DNA from: SCGC-AAA076-P13 sp964613455
GTDB taxonomy: Bacteria > Pseudomonadota > Gammaproteobacteria > Magnimaribacterales > D2472
Assembly (NCBI GenBank): GCA_964613455.1
Contig: CAZTGS010000005.1
Location: 1-56,411 of the forward strand
Reading direction: 5' to 3'
DNA length: 56,411 bases
Shown here: piece after piece, positions 33,234-42,067 of the stretch
How positions within the stretch are numbered: the stretch's first letter is position 1
Layout: each line of letters starts with the position of its first letter
Made by a program: the position numbers and the translations under genes
Notes under the pieces: generated by a model
What the model was told of the DNA's origin: nothing
Database searches by the model: none
Seen by the model: only the letters and a program-made list of their open reading frames with translations

Positions 33234-35573
33234 TTAGTAATTAAGAAGTGAATTTTCTAATAATCTATTCACTTTTTTAAAAGAAGAATTAAATCCCTTG
33301 AGTTCAAACTCAAAATTTATTCTGCTTTTGTTTTCAATCTGGATAATATTATCCCATGCATCAGTTAAATACGGATAATAAATCTTTTTATTATTCTCAT
33401 ATTTCGAAAGATTTTTATCTGAACCAGTTAATCTCAAGGAGAAGCAACAATTTTCATACTCAAAGCCAACAACACTTTCAAGATTTTTATTGGTCTCATT
33501 ATCTCTTTTTAATCTAGCAATAAATTTAAATTGAGATGTTAAATTTATATTTGCAAATATTTCTGAATAGTCCATTGGAATATTGAAATCACCTGAGATC
33601 CTGCTAAATCTTTTAGCATATCCAAGATCACCTATTTTAATTTTTTGCTTGTATGTCACTCCGGCCTTTCGGATATCATTAGTGGCATCAGAATACCCAC
33701 CATATGTCATTATCATAGTATTCATATTAGGCATCCACTTAGACATAACCATAAGGGGCTCCTCATCCATTGACATGCCTCTCATACCACCATATTTTTG
33801 ATTCATCTCATTCATCCAAACCTTCCTATCTTCAAGATAGTATTTTTTTGAGATATTAATTTGAAACTTTTCTATTTCCATATGATATTTTTTATACTCA
33901 AGGTTTAAAGTGTAGAACTTCTGATCTCCAATTCGATCCATGCCAGAAAATCTATCATTATTAAATAAAACGTTATTCATTGATAATTGATCGCTATCAA
34001 ATACAGGATTATTTTTTTGTTCTTTATATGCAGAATAACCAAGGACTACTCTAGGTTTAATTGTAGATTTTTCCATGCCGCTGGCTTTTATAAAAATAGA
34101 ATTTATGTCTATAAGGGCATTTGGAACGTTAATATTTGATGCTTTTTTATTTCCTAATAAGTTGTAATTTATACTCCTTAATCCAAAATTTGTTTTTATA
34201 TTAAAGCCTTCAATATGATTATATTTAGATAGAGATAGATCAGAATAGATTCTTGAGCCTTCAGTTGGGTTGTTAATAATTCTCATATAATTATTATTCA
34301 TATTTTGATATCCAAAATATCCATGAATAGTTTGTGCTTTAAACTTTGATGCATTTAGATGTTGAGAAACAATAAAGTTTCCAAATTTCTTGGAAAAATT
34401 AATGTTTATTGAGGGCGATTTTTTATATCCGTTGGTTAGGATTGGATTTAGTGACTGATAGGCTTGATGCTCAAGAGTCAGAATAGTATTTTTCAACTTA
34501 GTTTCAATTAAAAAATTTTGGCTGAGATTTTGAGCTCTTTGATTGCCAATTGAAGTGATATCTCCAGGAATATCTCTTAGAACAAGACCATCAGAAGCCT
34601 TAGCCCAATCAATGAATATTGAAGTTTTATTAAGCATCAAGGAGTCTTGGATTTTAAAAGCCCATCTTGAATCTTTAAATCCAGGAAAATTTTTCTGCAT
34701 CTCCTTATCATTATTAAAATAGAAAGCATCTAAATTATTCTTAGTATGTTTTTTAACGTAGCGATAATTAAGTTCAATACCAGAACCTCGTTCAGCAATA
34801 TTTCTTGCTCCAAGAGTAATATCTGAATGATTGGACAGCACCGCAAAGTAAGGAATAGAAAAGTCTGTACCATCAGAAGAATAAGATATAGACGGCTCAA
34901 GAAAACCAGTCATTCTCTCTTCAGATGTTGAGAAAGGGATATAAGGCAATGCTAAAAGTGTTGTCCCCATAATCTTAATTTTTACATTTTTTGCTAAGCC
35001 TCTATTCTTTTCTGAATCCAGTTCTATTTCTTTGGCTTCAATAATCCATCCTTCATCAGGGTCTGCGCAGGAAGTTATAGAAGTGTCTTTTAGTCTTATT
35101 AAGTTATCTAAACTCCCGTCAAGAAAGGCAAAATTTAAGATAAGATTTCTTTCATTTAAATAGGTTTGTCCTTCAGATAGAGATATAGACTTATCCTCCT
35201 TGTTAAAATATCCATCCTTTGCATTGAAATAAAATTGATCAAGAAAAATATCTCCACCGCCAGAAAATCTTATTTGCCCATTCTCTCTATCTAATCTTGC
35301 CGCCTTAGTTCTAAGAAGGCCTTCAGGAAAATCCAATTCAACATTTCCTTTTAATATAAGCTTCTCATCATCGGTAAATTCAAATTTGTCAGAATTAACT
35401 TTAAGATTCTCACCCGGCTTAGTTGTTCCAAGATTGGGTGTGTATATTAAGCAAGAATTTATATTTGCTGCTGGTGCTTTAGTTAATACATTGCCCACAA
35501 GCATATTTCCATGAGCTAGATTGGCAACTCCAAGAGACATGCATAGGCATGCTGTATGAAAAAAAACTTTCAT
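33234..35573 (-). CDS. lptD: LPS assembly outer-membrane protein LptD
   Basis: Forms, with LptE, the outer-membrane translocon that inserts lipopolysaccharide. The 779-residue protein has a signal peptide, a periplasmic OstA/LptA-like jellyroll (about 55-200; LKGNVELDFPEGLLRTKAARLD) and a C-terminal beta-barrel. The four conserved cysteines are kept: Cys41, Cys169 and the pair Cys709-Cys710 (ENCCFSLRL), as in E. coli LptD, where they form the two non-consecutive disulfides. It heads the lptD-surA-pdxA-rsmA-apaH-cca-folM-kinase unit. A sigma-E-like promoter lies just upstream. Confidence 0.96.
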   Translation of the reverse strand: MKVFFHTACLCMSLGVANLAHGNMLVGNVLTKAPAANINSCLIYTPNLGTTKPGENLKVNSDKFEFTDDEKLILKGNVELDFPEGLLRTKAARLDRENGQIRFSGGGDIFLDQFYFNAKDGYFNKEDKSISLSEGQTYLNERNLILNFAFLDGSLDNLIRLKDTSITSCADPDEGWIIEAKEIELDSEKNRGLAKNVKIKIMGTTLLALPYIPFSTSEERMTGFLEPSISYSSDGTDFSIPYFAVLSNHSDITLGARNIAERGSGIELNYRYVKKHTKNNLDAFYFNNDKEMQKNFPGFKDSRWAFKIQDSLMLNKTSIFIDWAKASDGLVLRDIPGDITSIGNQRAQNLSQNFLIETKLKNTILTLEHQAYQSLNPILTNGYKKSPSININFSKKFGNFIVSQHLNASKFKAQTIHGYFGYQNMNNNYMRIINNPTEGSRIYSDLSLSKYNHIEGFNIKTNFGLRSINYNLLGNKKASNINVPNALIDINSIFIKASGMEKSTIKPRVVLGYSAYKEQKNNPVFDSDQLSMNNVLFNNDRFSGMDRIGDQKFYTLNLEYKKYHMEIEKFQINISKKYYLEDRKVWMNEMNQKYGGMRGMSMDEEPLMVMSKWMPNMNTMIMTYGGYSDATNDIRKAGVTYKQKIKIGDLGYAKRFSRISGDFNIPMDYSEIFANINLTSQFKFIARLKRDNETNKNLESVVGFEYENCCFSLRLTGSDKNLSKYENNKKIYYPYLTDAWDNIIQIENKSRINFEFELKGFNSSFKKVNRLLENSLLNY

Positions 35574-35596
35574 AGATATATTTTATACCTCTTAGC

Positions 35597-35623
35597 TTTG
35601 AAAGCGTATTTTCTGAAAAGTTC
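35597..35623 (-). promoter_or_regulatory. Candidate sigma-E promoter of lptD
   Basis: On the minus strand GAACTT (35618-35623) and TCAAA (35597-35601) are 16 bases apart, close to the sigma-E consensus GGAACTT-N16-TCAAA or TCTAA. The leader to the lptD ATG would be about 17 bases. lptD and surA are sigma-E regulon members in E. coli. The -35 element overlaps the stop codon of the gene upstream. Confidence 0.5.
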
Positions 35624-36228
35624 TATTTTTTATTAGAATTAATGTATTCTTCTAATTGATATAAATGATCTTTACCAAAGAAAATTTGATCATCTATAAA
35701 GAATGTTGGAACTCCAAAAGCCCCTCTATTAACTGCATCGCTAGTATTTGCGATCAACTTATCTTTGCATTCTTGAGAAGTAACTATTTTAATAATAGCT
35801 TCAACATCAAGATTGTTATCCACCAAAACGTTCTGAAGAACTTCTAAATCACCAAGATTCTTGTCTTCTTCCCACATTGCACAAAGCATAGCTTCTAGGT
35901 ATTCCCCAAATATTCCTAACTCTTGCGCAGCTAGAGCACCTCTTTGAACTTGAACAGTATTGACGGGGAAGTTCGAATTAAATTTATATTTAACAAGATT
36001 GTGTTCTTTTATAAATCTTTCAATTTCAATAAATTGATAGTTATTTTTATTTTTAATGTCAGCATAAGCAACGAAAGGAGGCTGGTTTCCTGATAATTTC
36101 ATTATCCCTCCAAGCAAACATGGAACGTAATTAAATTGAACTCCAGTCCTTTCTTCGAACCCAGGAATTAGTTGATGGCAAAAATATGCATTTGGACTAG
36201 CTATATCAAAAATAAAGTCTACTTTCAT
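35623..36228 (-). CDS. DsbA-fold/kappa-GST-like protein (2-hydroxychromene-2-carboxylate isomerase family)
   Basis: A 201-residue cytoplasmic thioredoxin-fold protein without a signal peptide. The N-terminus MKVDFIFDIASPNAYF has serine (Ser11) in place of the DsbA CxxC, matching the glutathione-dependent isomerase and kappa-GST branch; RGAFGVPTFFIDDQIFFGKDHL is the cis-proline region and C-terminal signature. True isomerases act in naphthalene breakdown, but no such pathway is present, so a general glutathione-linked role is more likely. Divergent from the SDR at 36275 with 46 bases between, and upstream of lptD on the same strand. Confidence 0.82.
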   Translation of the reverse strand: MKVDFIFDIASPNAYFCHQLIPGFEERTGVQFNYVPCLLGGIMKLSGNQPPFVAYADIKNKNNYQFIEIERFIKEHNLVKYKFNSNFPVNTVQVQRGALAAQELGIFGEYLEAMLCAMWEEDKNLGDLEVLQNVLVDNNLDVEAIIKIVTSQECKDKLIANTSDAVNRGAFGVPTFFIDDQIFFGKDHLYQLEEYINSNKK

Positions 36229-36274
36229 TTGTACCTACAATTTTGTAAAGTTATGAAAACAATTAAACACTTAT

Positions 36275-37015
36275 ATGAAAGATTTTTCAAAATATTCGGC
36301 AATAATTATTGGAGCCGGTGATGCAACCGGAGCTGCCCTTACTAGAAAATTTGCTAGTCATGGTTATAAAGTATGTCCAGTAAGAAGACCTGGAAGCCAA
36401 GAAAAAATAAATGCATTAGCAGATGAAATAAATAAATCTGGTGGATGGGCAAAAGGCTTTGGTGTTGATGCTCGTGATGAAGACGCGGTAGTTAATCTTT
36501 TTAAAGAAGTTGAAGAGAATGTAGCTCCAATAGATGTTGTTATTTTTAATCCAGGGGCTAATGTATTTTTTCCAATTGAAGAAACTACTTCAAGAGTTTT
36601 TAGAAAAGTGTGGGAAATGGCTGCATTTGGTGGATTTCTCACCGGTCGCGAAGCAGCAAAATATATGAAAAAAAGACAATCAGGCAGTATATTTTTTACA
36701 GGTGCTACAGCTTCATTGAGGGGAAGTTCAGGATTTTCTGCTTTTGCTAGCGCAAAGTTTGCATTAAGGGCTCTTAGCCAAAGCATGGCTAGGGAACTAG
36801 GACCCCAAGGAATACACGTTGCTCATATTATAATTGATGGAGCTATAGACACTGCATTTATAAAAGAGAATTTCCCAGAGAGATATGCTCTTAAAGAAAA
36901 AGACGGTATCCTATCACCTGAAAAAATAGCAGATTCATATTGGTTTGTTCATTCTCAACACAGAAGTGCTTGGACGCATGAGTTAGATCTAAGACCTTAT
37001 ATGGAAACGTTCTAA
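36275..37015 (+). CDS. SDR family protein with Phe replacing the catalytic Tyr
   Basis: A 246-residue Rossmann protein. The nucleotide loop IIGAGDATGAAL is a variant of TGxxxGxG; the NNAG motif is FNPGANVFFP. In the active-site region GATASLRG...FASAKFALR the Ser and Lys161 are present, but position 157 of the YxxxK motif is Phe. SARELGPQGIHV-type sequence (MARELGPQGIHVAHIIIDGAID) follows. Closely similar sequences with FASAK are, as I recall, found in several proteobacteria, so this is a lineage feature and not a sequencing error. Activity and substrate are unknown. It precedes another SDR by 22 bases. Confidence 0.85.
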   Translation: MKDFSKYSAIIIGAGDATGAALTRKFASHGYKVCPVRRPGSQEKINALADEINKSGGWAKGFGVDARDEDAVVNLFKEVEENVAPIDVVIFNPGANVFFPIEETTSRVFRKVWEMAAFGGFLTGREAAKYMKKRQSGSIFFTGATASLRGSSGFSAFASAKFALRALSQSMARELGPQGIHVAHIIIDGAIDTAFIKENFPERYALKEKDGILSPEKIADSYWFVHSQHRSAWTHELDLRPYMETF

Positions 37016-37037
37016 AAATTTAAAATAAGGAAATATT

Positions 37038-37895
37038 ATGAGTTTAAAAGATAAAGTAATTTTTATGTCTGGCGGAAGCAGAGGCATTGGTCTGGCTATG
37101 GCAAAAAGGGCAGCCCAAGATGGAGCTAAAGTAGTTGTCGCAGCAAAAACTGCTGATCCGCATCCAAAACTTCCTGGAACCATCTATACAGCAGCGGATG
37201 AAATTATTGAAGCTGGTGGTGATGCCCTTCCTGTTTTGTGTGACATCAGAGATGAAGATAATGTCAGAGATGCTATCAATAAGTCTGTTGAGCATTTTGG
37301 AGGCATAGATATTTGTATTAATAATGCTTCAGCTATTCAATTAACTAACGTTACAGATACTGAAATGAAGAGATACGATCTCATGCATCAAATCAATGGA
37401 AGGGGAACCTATATGGTGAGTAAGTATTGCTTACCTCATTTGTTGAAATCCTCAAATCCACATATTTTAAATTTATCACCACCTTTAGACATGAGTCCTA
37501 AGTGGTTTTCAGGAACCGTTGCTTACACAATGGCAAAATATACTATGAGTATGTGCGTTCTTGGAATGGCTGCTGAATTTGCAGAAAAAGGAATTGCTGT
37601 AAATGCATTATGGCCAAGAACTGCTATTGCAACCGCTGCTGTTCAGAATCATTTGGGCGGAGATGAAATTATGAGACTATCAAGGAACGTAGATATAATG
37701 GCTGATGCAGCATATGAAATCTTGATAAAAGATTCTAAATTATTTACAGGTAATTTTTGTATTGATGACCTTATTCTTCATGCAGCTGGTGTAAAAGATT
37801 TTACAAAATATGCAAACGTTCCCTTTGGTGAACTGATGCCAGACTTCTTTGTACCAGATGATACTCCATTACCTGAAGAGGTAAAAAACAGCTAA
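37038..37895 (+). CDS. SDR oxidoreductase, HSDL2-like
   Basis: A 285-residue SDR resembling the dehydrogenase part of hydroxysteroid dehydrogenase-like protein 2: FMSGGSRGIGLAMAKRAAQDGAKVVVAAKTADPHPKLPGTIY (nucleotide-binding part), INNASAI, the active site with Ser147 in LNLSPPLD and Tyr163/Lys167 in VAYTMAKYTMS, and ALWPRTAIATAAVQN. The KTADPHPKLPGTI segment is characteristic of the HSDL2 group, which is linked to lipid metabolism without a proven substrate. The C-terminal sterol-carrier domain of HSDL2 is absent. A ribosome-site-like AAGGAA precedes the ATG. Confidence 0.88.
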   Translation: MSLKDKVIFMSGGSRGIGLAMAKRAAQDGAKVVVAAKTADPHPKLPGTIYTAADEIIEAGGDALPVLCDIRDEDNVRDAINKSVEHFGGIDICINNASAIQLTNVTDTEMKRYDLMHQINGRGTYMVSKYCLPHLLKSSNPHILNLSPPLDMSPKWFSGTVAYTMAKYTMSMCVLGMAAEFAEKGIAVNALWPRTAIATAAVQNHLGGDEIMRLSRNVDIMADAAYEILIKDSKLFTGNFCIDDLILHAAGVKDFTKYANVPFGELMPDFFVPDDTPLPEEVKNS

Positions 37896-37896
37896 T

Positions 37897-38862
37897 TTGA
37901 TAGATTCTGAAGTAATACAAGTCGCTAAAGAGTGTGGCTTTACAGTAAGTAAAGTCGATGCTCTAAAACTTGAGGCAAGCGGCAGAGAGTATTACAGAAT
38001 CAGTAAAGATTCAGGCGAAACATTTGTTTTATGTTATCTAGATCCTATTTTAGGAAATCACTCTAAGTTTCAACACGTCTCTAAATTTCTTTTTGATCAG
38101 AAGGTTCGATGCCCTGAGATCATCTTTTATGATGATAGCTTGGGAGTTACTATTCAGGAAGATCTGGGAGACCAATCACTCATAGATTTAGATGTATTAA
38201 ATGAAAAAAATAATTCATTACTCCAAAAATCTTTAGGTGTCTTAGCAAAAATCCAGACAGCAAACGTACCTCAGATAGCAAAATTAAATCAAGATACTCT
38301 TTTTGAGCAAATGACTAAGATGGAGAACTTTTTTATAAAAGATTTATTATCAATGGACTCTCATAAAGATCTTAATATATTAAAAACGCTAGCAATTGAA
38401 GAGTTACTAAATCAACCATGGATGAATTGTCATTTTGATTTTGAAAGAAGAAATCTTATTCTTCTAGAAGACAATGAAATTGCTGTAGTCGATTACCAAG
38501 ATTTATGTTCTGGTCCTATTGGAATAGATCTTGCTGGGTTATTAATAGATCATTACATTAAATATCCAGATCAAAAAATAATGGAATCACTAGATGCTTA
38601 TTCAAGCCTATCAGAAATTGATGTGAGCTCTGAAGAAATATTTGAGTGGGTTAGGTGGGGCGCAATCCAAAGAAATATGAGGATACTTGGAACTTTAAGT
38701 AAGATTTATATTGATACTGATAGGTCTTTTAGGCTTAAAGACTTGCCTCAGATTTTAAATAATTTAATTGAACTCATACCAGATAAGGACTTCGTAGCTT
38801 TAAAGAAATATCTTAGTGAAGAGGTCCATCAAAATCTCTTGGCGAGGCTGGATCAGATATGA
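37897..38862 (+). CDS. amgK: Anomeric MurNAc/GlcNAc kinase AmgK
   Basis: Phosphorylates C1 of MurNAc (and GlcNAc) for cell-wall recycling. A 321-residue APH-fold kinase: N-lobe SGREYYRISKDSGETFVLCYLD, the EDLGDQSL segment, catalytic loop MNCHFDFERRNLIL and metal site VVDYQDLCSGPIGIDLAGL, all typical of AmgK. The start is TTG at 37897, one base after the upstream stop; no in-frame ATG precedes conserved sequence. It overlaps murU by 4 bases. In Pseudomonas the amgK-murU pair lies next to lptD, and here it is 2.3 kb from lptD. Confidence 0.9.
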   Translation: MIDSEVIQVAKECGFTVSKVDALKLEASGREYYRISKDSGETFVLCYLDPILGNHSKFQHVSKFLFDQKVRCPEIIFYDDSLGVTIQEDLGDQSLIDLDVLNEKNNSLLQKSLGVLAKIQTANVPQIAKLNQDTLFEQMTKMENFFIKDLLSMDSHKDLNILKTLAIEELLNQPWMNCHFDFERRNLILLEDNEIAVVDYQDLCSGPIGIDLAGLLIDHYIKYPDQKIMESLDAYSSLSEIDVSSEEIFEWVRWGAIQRNMRILGTLSKIYIDTDRSFRLKDLPQILNNLIELIPDKDFVALKKYLSEEVHQNLLARLDQI

Positions 38863-39530
38863 AAGTCATGATTCTTGCTGCAGGTTATGGAAGAAGATTG
38901 CTTCCTGTAACAGAAGTTACTCCAAAACCTTTATTAGAAGTTAACGGAAAATCTTTAATTCAAAGAAATATAGAAAAGCTTATAGAATCTGGCTTTGATG
39001 AGTTTGTTATTAATATTTCTTACCTAGGCCAAATGATTAAAGAACATGTAAGTCATATATTTCCTGGTATTAAAATTTCTTTCTCTGAAGAGGCTAGTCC
39101 CTTAGGGACTGGAGGCGGAGTATTAGCAGCTTTAGATATTCTTGGTGAAGATCCTTTCATTCTAATAAATTCTGATATTTGCCATGATATAAATATCAAA
39201 AATCTTAGCCCAGATATTGAATCTGCTCATCTGATTGGAATTAAGAATCCTGATCATAACCCTGATGGCGATTTCTCTTTAGACGGAGATATTTTAATAA
39301 TAAAAGAAGGTAATAATGATTTTACTTGGACAGGAATATCCGTTATTAATCCAGCTATTTTTAGCAATATTATGAATCAAGAAGGGCCTTTTGATATATG
39401 GAAATCAGTAATGATTGAACCCATTCAGAATAAAACTGTTACAGCCGAAATAACGCATAGTAATTGGATAGATACAGGAACACTCGAGCGCCTAGAACTT
39501 GCTAATAAGATATATAAAGACGAAAATTAG
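38859..39530 (+). CDS. murU: MurNAc-1-phosphate uridylyltransferase MurU
   Basis: Makes UDP-MurNAc from MurNAc-1-phosphate and UTP, bypassing de novo synthesis and the fosfomycin target MurA. A 223-residue nucleotidyltransferase: MILAAGYGRRLLPVTEVTPKPLLEV (nucleotide-binding loop and substrate lysine), SPLGTGGGV, ILINSDICHDI, FTWTGISVINP and WIDTGTLERLELA. It is translationally coupled to amgK (4-base overlap), which supports the specific assignment over other sugar-phosphate nucleotidyltransferases. Confidence 0.92.
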   Translation: MKVMILAAGYGRRLLPVTEVTPKPLLEVNGKSLIQRNIEKLIESGFDEFVINISYLGQMIKEHVSHIFPGIKISFSEEASPLGTGGGVLAALDILGEDPFILINSDICHDINIKNLSPDIESAHLIGIKNPDHNPDGDFSLDGDILIIKEGNNDFTWTGISVINPAIFSNIMNQEGPFDIWKSVMIEPIQNKTVTAEITHSNWIDTGTLERLELANKIYKDEN

Positions 39531-39533
39531 AAT

Positions 39534-40202
39534 ATGAGTGATACAGACTACATAATTGCACCATCAATATTGGCATCAAACTTTGCTACTTTAGGCGAAG
39601 AAGTTGTAAATGTTTTAAATGCTGGAGCCGATTGGATTCATTTTGATGTAATGGATAATCACTATGTACCTAATTTAACAATAGGACCAATGGTTTGTAA
39701 GTCATTAAGAGATTATGGAGTTAAAGAATTTATCGACGTTCATTTAATGATCGACCCAGTTGACGACTTAGCCCAAAGCTTCATAAAGGCTGGCGCTGAT
39801 TTAGTAAGTTTTCATCCAGAAACAACAAAACATGTTCACAGATCAATTCATGCAATCAAGGATCAGGGCTGCAAAGCAGGATTAGTTTTTAACCCAGCAA
39901 CCCCTCTTCATGTTCTTGACAATGTAATAGAAGATTTAGATTTAATTTTAATTATGAGCGTTAATCCAGGCTTCGGAGGACAATCCTTTATTCATAGCTC
40001 ACTTGATAAAATAGCTGAGGTTAGAAAAATGATTGATGAATCTGGAAAAGATATTCGCCTAGAGGTAGACGGCGGAATTAATAACGAAACTATAGGCCTA
40101 GCTTCTGCTGCTGGTGCTGATACTTTTGTCGCAGGCTCTGCAATCTTTAATACGGATAATTATGAGCAGACAATTTCAACACTTCGTTCAAAGATCGTTT
40201 AA
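39534..40202 (+). CDS. rpe: Ribulose-phosphate 3-epimerase
   Basis: Interconverts ribulose-5-phosphate and xylulose-5-phosphate. The 222-residue TIM barrel has IIAPSILASNFATLGEE, WIHFDVMDNHYVPNLTIGP (metal-binding His and Asp), VHLMIDPVD, LIMSVNPGFGGQSFI and LEVDGGINNETI. In gammaproteobacteria rpe often lies just before trpE (via gph), and here it does so through a DUF192 gene whose start lies inside rpe. Confidence 0.97.
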   Translation: MSDTDYIIAPSILASNFATLGEEVVNVLNAGADWIHFDVMDNHYVPNLTIGPMVCKSLRDYGVKEFIDVHLMIDPVDDLAQSFIKAGADLVSFHPETTKHVHRSIHAIKDQGCKAGLVFNPATPLHVLDNVIEDLDLILIMSVNPGFGGQSFIHSSLDKIAEVRKMIDESGKDIRLEVDGGINNETIGLASAAGADTFVAGSAIFNTDNYEQTISTLRSKIV

Positions 40203-40611
40203 ATTCTTTTTATACATATTTTTTGTCTCCAGCATTCATGGATCTGAACCTATTCTACTAGATAGCTTTTTAAGCAAAATAGAAGTTGCTAATGATTTTC
40301 AAGAAAGAAAAAGAGGACTTATGTATCGAAGAGTACTTCCTCAAGACCACGGAATGCTTTTTGAATGGGATTCAAACAAGATTCAATGCATGTGGATGAA
40401 AAATACTTATGTGCCCTTAAGCGTTGCATATGTAGATGCCGAAGGTAAAATTATTAATATTTCTGATATGACTCCGTTATCCAAAGCATCTGTCTGCTCA
40501 GAAAAACCAGCCTTGTATGCTTTAGAAGTCAGCCAAGGAGTCTTTAAAAACAATAATATTAATGCCGGCGATATTTTAGCTATAGATAAAACGTTACAAA
40601 ATGATAAATAA
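40162..40611 (+). CDS. Exported DUF192 protein
   Basis: 149 residues from the ATG at 40162. A basic and hydrophobic N-terminus (FKFFLYIFFVSSIHGSEP) looks like a signal peptide, followed by a DUF192 domain: VANDFQERKRGLMYRRVLPQDHGMLFEWDSN, MWMKNTYVPLSVAYVDAEGKI and ALEVSQGVFKNNNINAGD. The family (PF02643) has no firm function. The start lies 41 bases inside rpe, a long overlap; the frame runs 16 codons further up, without homology. The end overlaps trpE by 11 bases, so it is inserted between rpe and trpE in one transcript. Confidence 0.88.
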   Translation: MSRQFQHFVQRSFKFFLYIFFVSSIHGSEPILLDSFLSKIEVANDFQERKRGLMYRRVLPQDHGMLFEWDSNKIQCMWMKNTYVPLSVAYVDAEGKIINISDMTPLSKASVCSEKPALYALEVSQGVFKNNNINAGDILAIDKTLQNDK

Positions 40612-42067
40612 AGAACAATTCCAGCAATATGCAGATCAAGGATTCAATATCATTCCTATTGCTAAAGATATTCATTTAGATAACGTAACCCCACTTACCA
40701 TTTACTCTCAGATATCAGATAAGTCGAACACTTTTTTACTAGAATCTGTTGAAGGAGGTGAAACCTGGGCACAATATTCTATTGTTGGGTTAGATTGTTT
40801 GGATACGATCAAAGTCACTGGAAATACTATTGAAACTAAGACAGGCTCTGAAATTTCGTCATTCGAGTCAGACAATCCACTAGATGAAATTCAAGAATTA
40901 ACAAGTGATCTAAAAACTCCTGAAATTAAAGACTTACCAAGATTTTACGGTGGTTATGTAGGCTTTTTTGCTTATGAGAGTGCCAAATATGCAGAAAAGA
41001 GAATTGCAGATCTTGTAAATAAAGATTCAAAGTTTAAAGAGCATATGCCTGAAATTTTTCTAGTTAAAGCTGATAAGCTAATCGTTTATGATAATACCGA
41101 TCAATCAACCCAGATAATTTTTAACGTTGATCCCTCTAAGACTTCTTATAAAGAAGCACTAGTTGCTATAGAAGAGATTAGCAATCTATTAAATAGTGAC
41201 AATACAATTTTTAACGATACTTTTAAAACTCCTTCTGGAGAAATGGCCTTTAATTCTAATTTTGCAAAAGACGATTATCTTAAGGCTGTAGGTCTTGTTA
41301 AAAATTATATCGAAGAGGGCGATGTTATGCAGGTCGTTCTTGCTCAAGACTTTTCCCAGGATTTTCAAAATGATCCTTTTGATTTATACAGAGCACTTCG
41401 ACAATTAAATCCATCGCCGTATATGTATTACTTAGATCTTGATGAGTGCCAAATTGTTGGAGCTTCTCCTGAAATCTTGATTCGATTAGAGGAAGACAGG
41501 GTAACGTTAAGACCTATTGCAGGAACAAGAAAAAGAGGATCGAATGCAGAAGAGGATTTAGCTAACGAAAAAGATTTATTAACCGACCCTAAAGAAATTG
41601 CCGAACACTTAATGCTAATTGATCTTGGAAGAAATGATATTGGCAAAGTCTCTAAAATGGGAACCGTTCAAGTAACAGATAAGATGATTGTTGAAAAGTA
41701 TTCGCATGTCATGCATATCGTATCTAATGTTACGGGCACTTTATCTGAGGACTTAGATGCTATCGATGCATTAAAAGCTACGTTGCCAGCTGGTACCTTA
41801 TCTGGAGCTCCAAAAATAAGAGCAATGCAAATTATCAATGAGCTTGAGCCTAGCTCAAGGGGAATATACGGCGGAGCTATTGGCTACATTTCCTGGAACG
41901 GCAATATCGATACAGCAATAGCCATAAGAACTGCTGTTATTAAAGACAAAGTTATTCATGTTGGAGCTGGAGCTGGAATTGTTGCTGATTCTATTGCAGA
42001 AAATGAATGGCTTGAGTGTAAGCAAAAAGCAAAAGTCTTCTTAGATGCTATGGAGATGATTTCATGA
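40601..42067 (+). CDS. trpE: Anthranilate synthase component I
   Basis: Converts chorismate to anthranilate with ammonia from TrpG. The 488-residue protein has the N-terminal regulatory region (FLLESVEGGETWAQYSIVG, where LLES marks the tryptophan feedback site) and the chorismate-binding core: GDVMQVVLAQDF, NPSPYMYYLDL, GASPEILIRLE, RPIAGTRKRG, ELMLIDLGRNDIG-like EHLMLIDLGRNDIGK and GTLSGAPKIRAMQII. No leader peptide or attenuator is visible; the upstream DUF192 gene overlaps it by 11 bases. Confidence 0.97.
   Translation: MINKEQFQQYADQGFNIIPIAKDIHLDNVTPLTIYSQISDKSNTFLLESVEGGETWAQYSIVGLDCLDTIKVTGNTIETKTGSEISSFESDNPLDEIQELTSDLKTPEIKDLPRFYGGYVGFFAYESAKYAEKRIADLVNKDSKFKEHMPEIFLVKADKLIVYDNTDQSTQIIFNVDPSKTSYKEALVAIEEISNLLNSDNTIFNDTFKTPSGEMAFNSNFAKDDYLKAVGLVKNYIEEGDVMQVVLAQDFSQDFQNDPFDLYRALRQLNPSPYMYYLDLDECQIVGASPEILIRLEEDRVTLRPIAGTRKRGSNAEEDLANEKDLLTDPKEIAEHLMLIDLGRNDIGKVSKMGTVQVTDKMIVEKYSHVMHIVSNVTGTLSEDLDAIDALKATLPAGTLSGAPKIRAMQIINELEPSSRGIYGGAIGYISWNGNIDTAIAIRTAVIKDKVIHVGAGAGIVADSIAENEWLECKQKAKVFLDAMEMIS

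Noticed and set aside
36364..36786. 140-codon minus-strand open frame inside the SDR gene
   Set aside because: The plus-strand SDR has clear family motifs over the same bases; the antisense frame has none and no ribosome site.
36275..37895. Two SDR genes plus the kappa-GST-like gene as an aromatic degradation cluster
   Set aside because: No ring-cleaving or ring-hydroxylating enzyme is present, and the three genes are on two strands.
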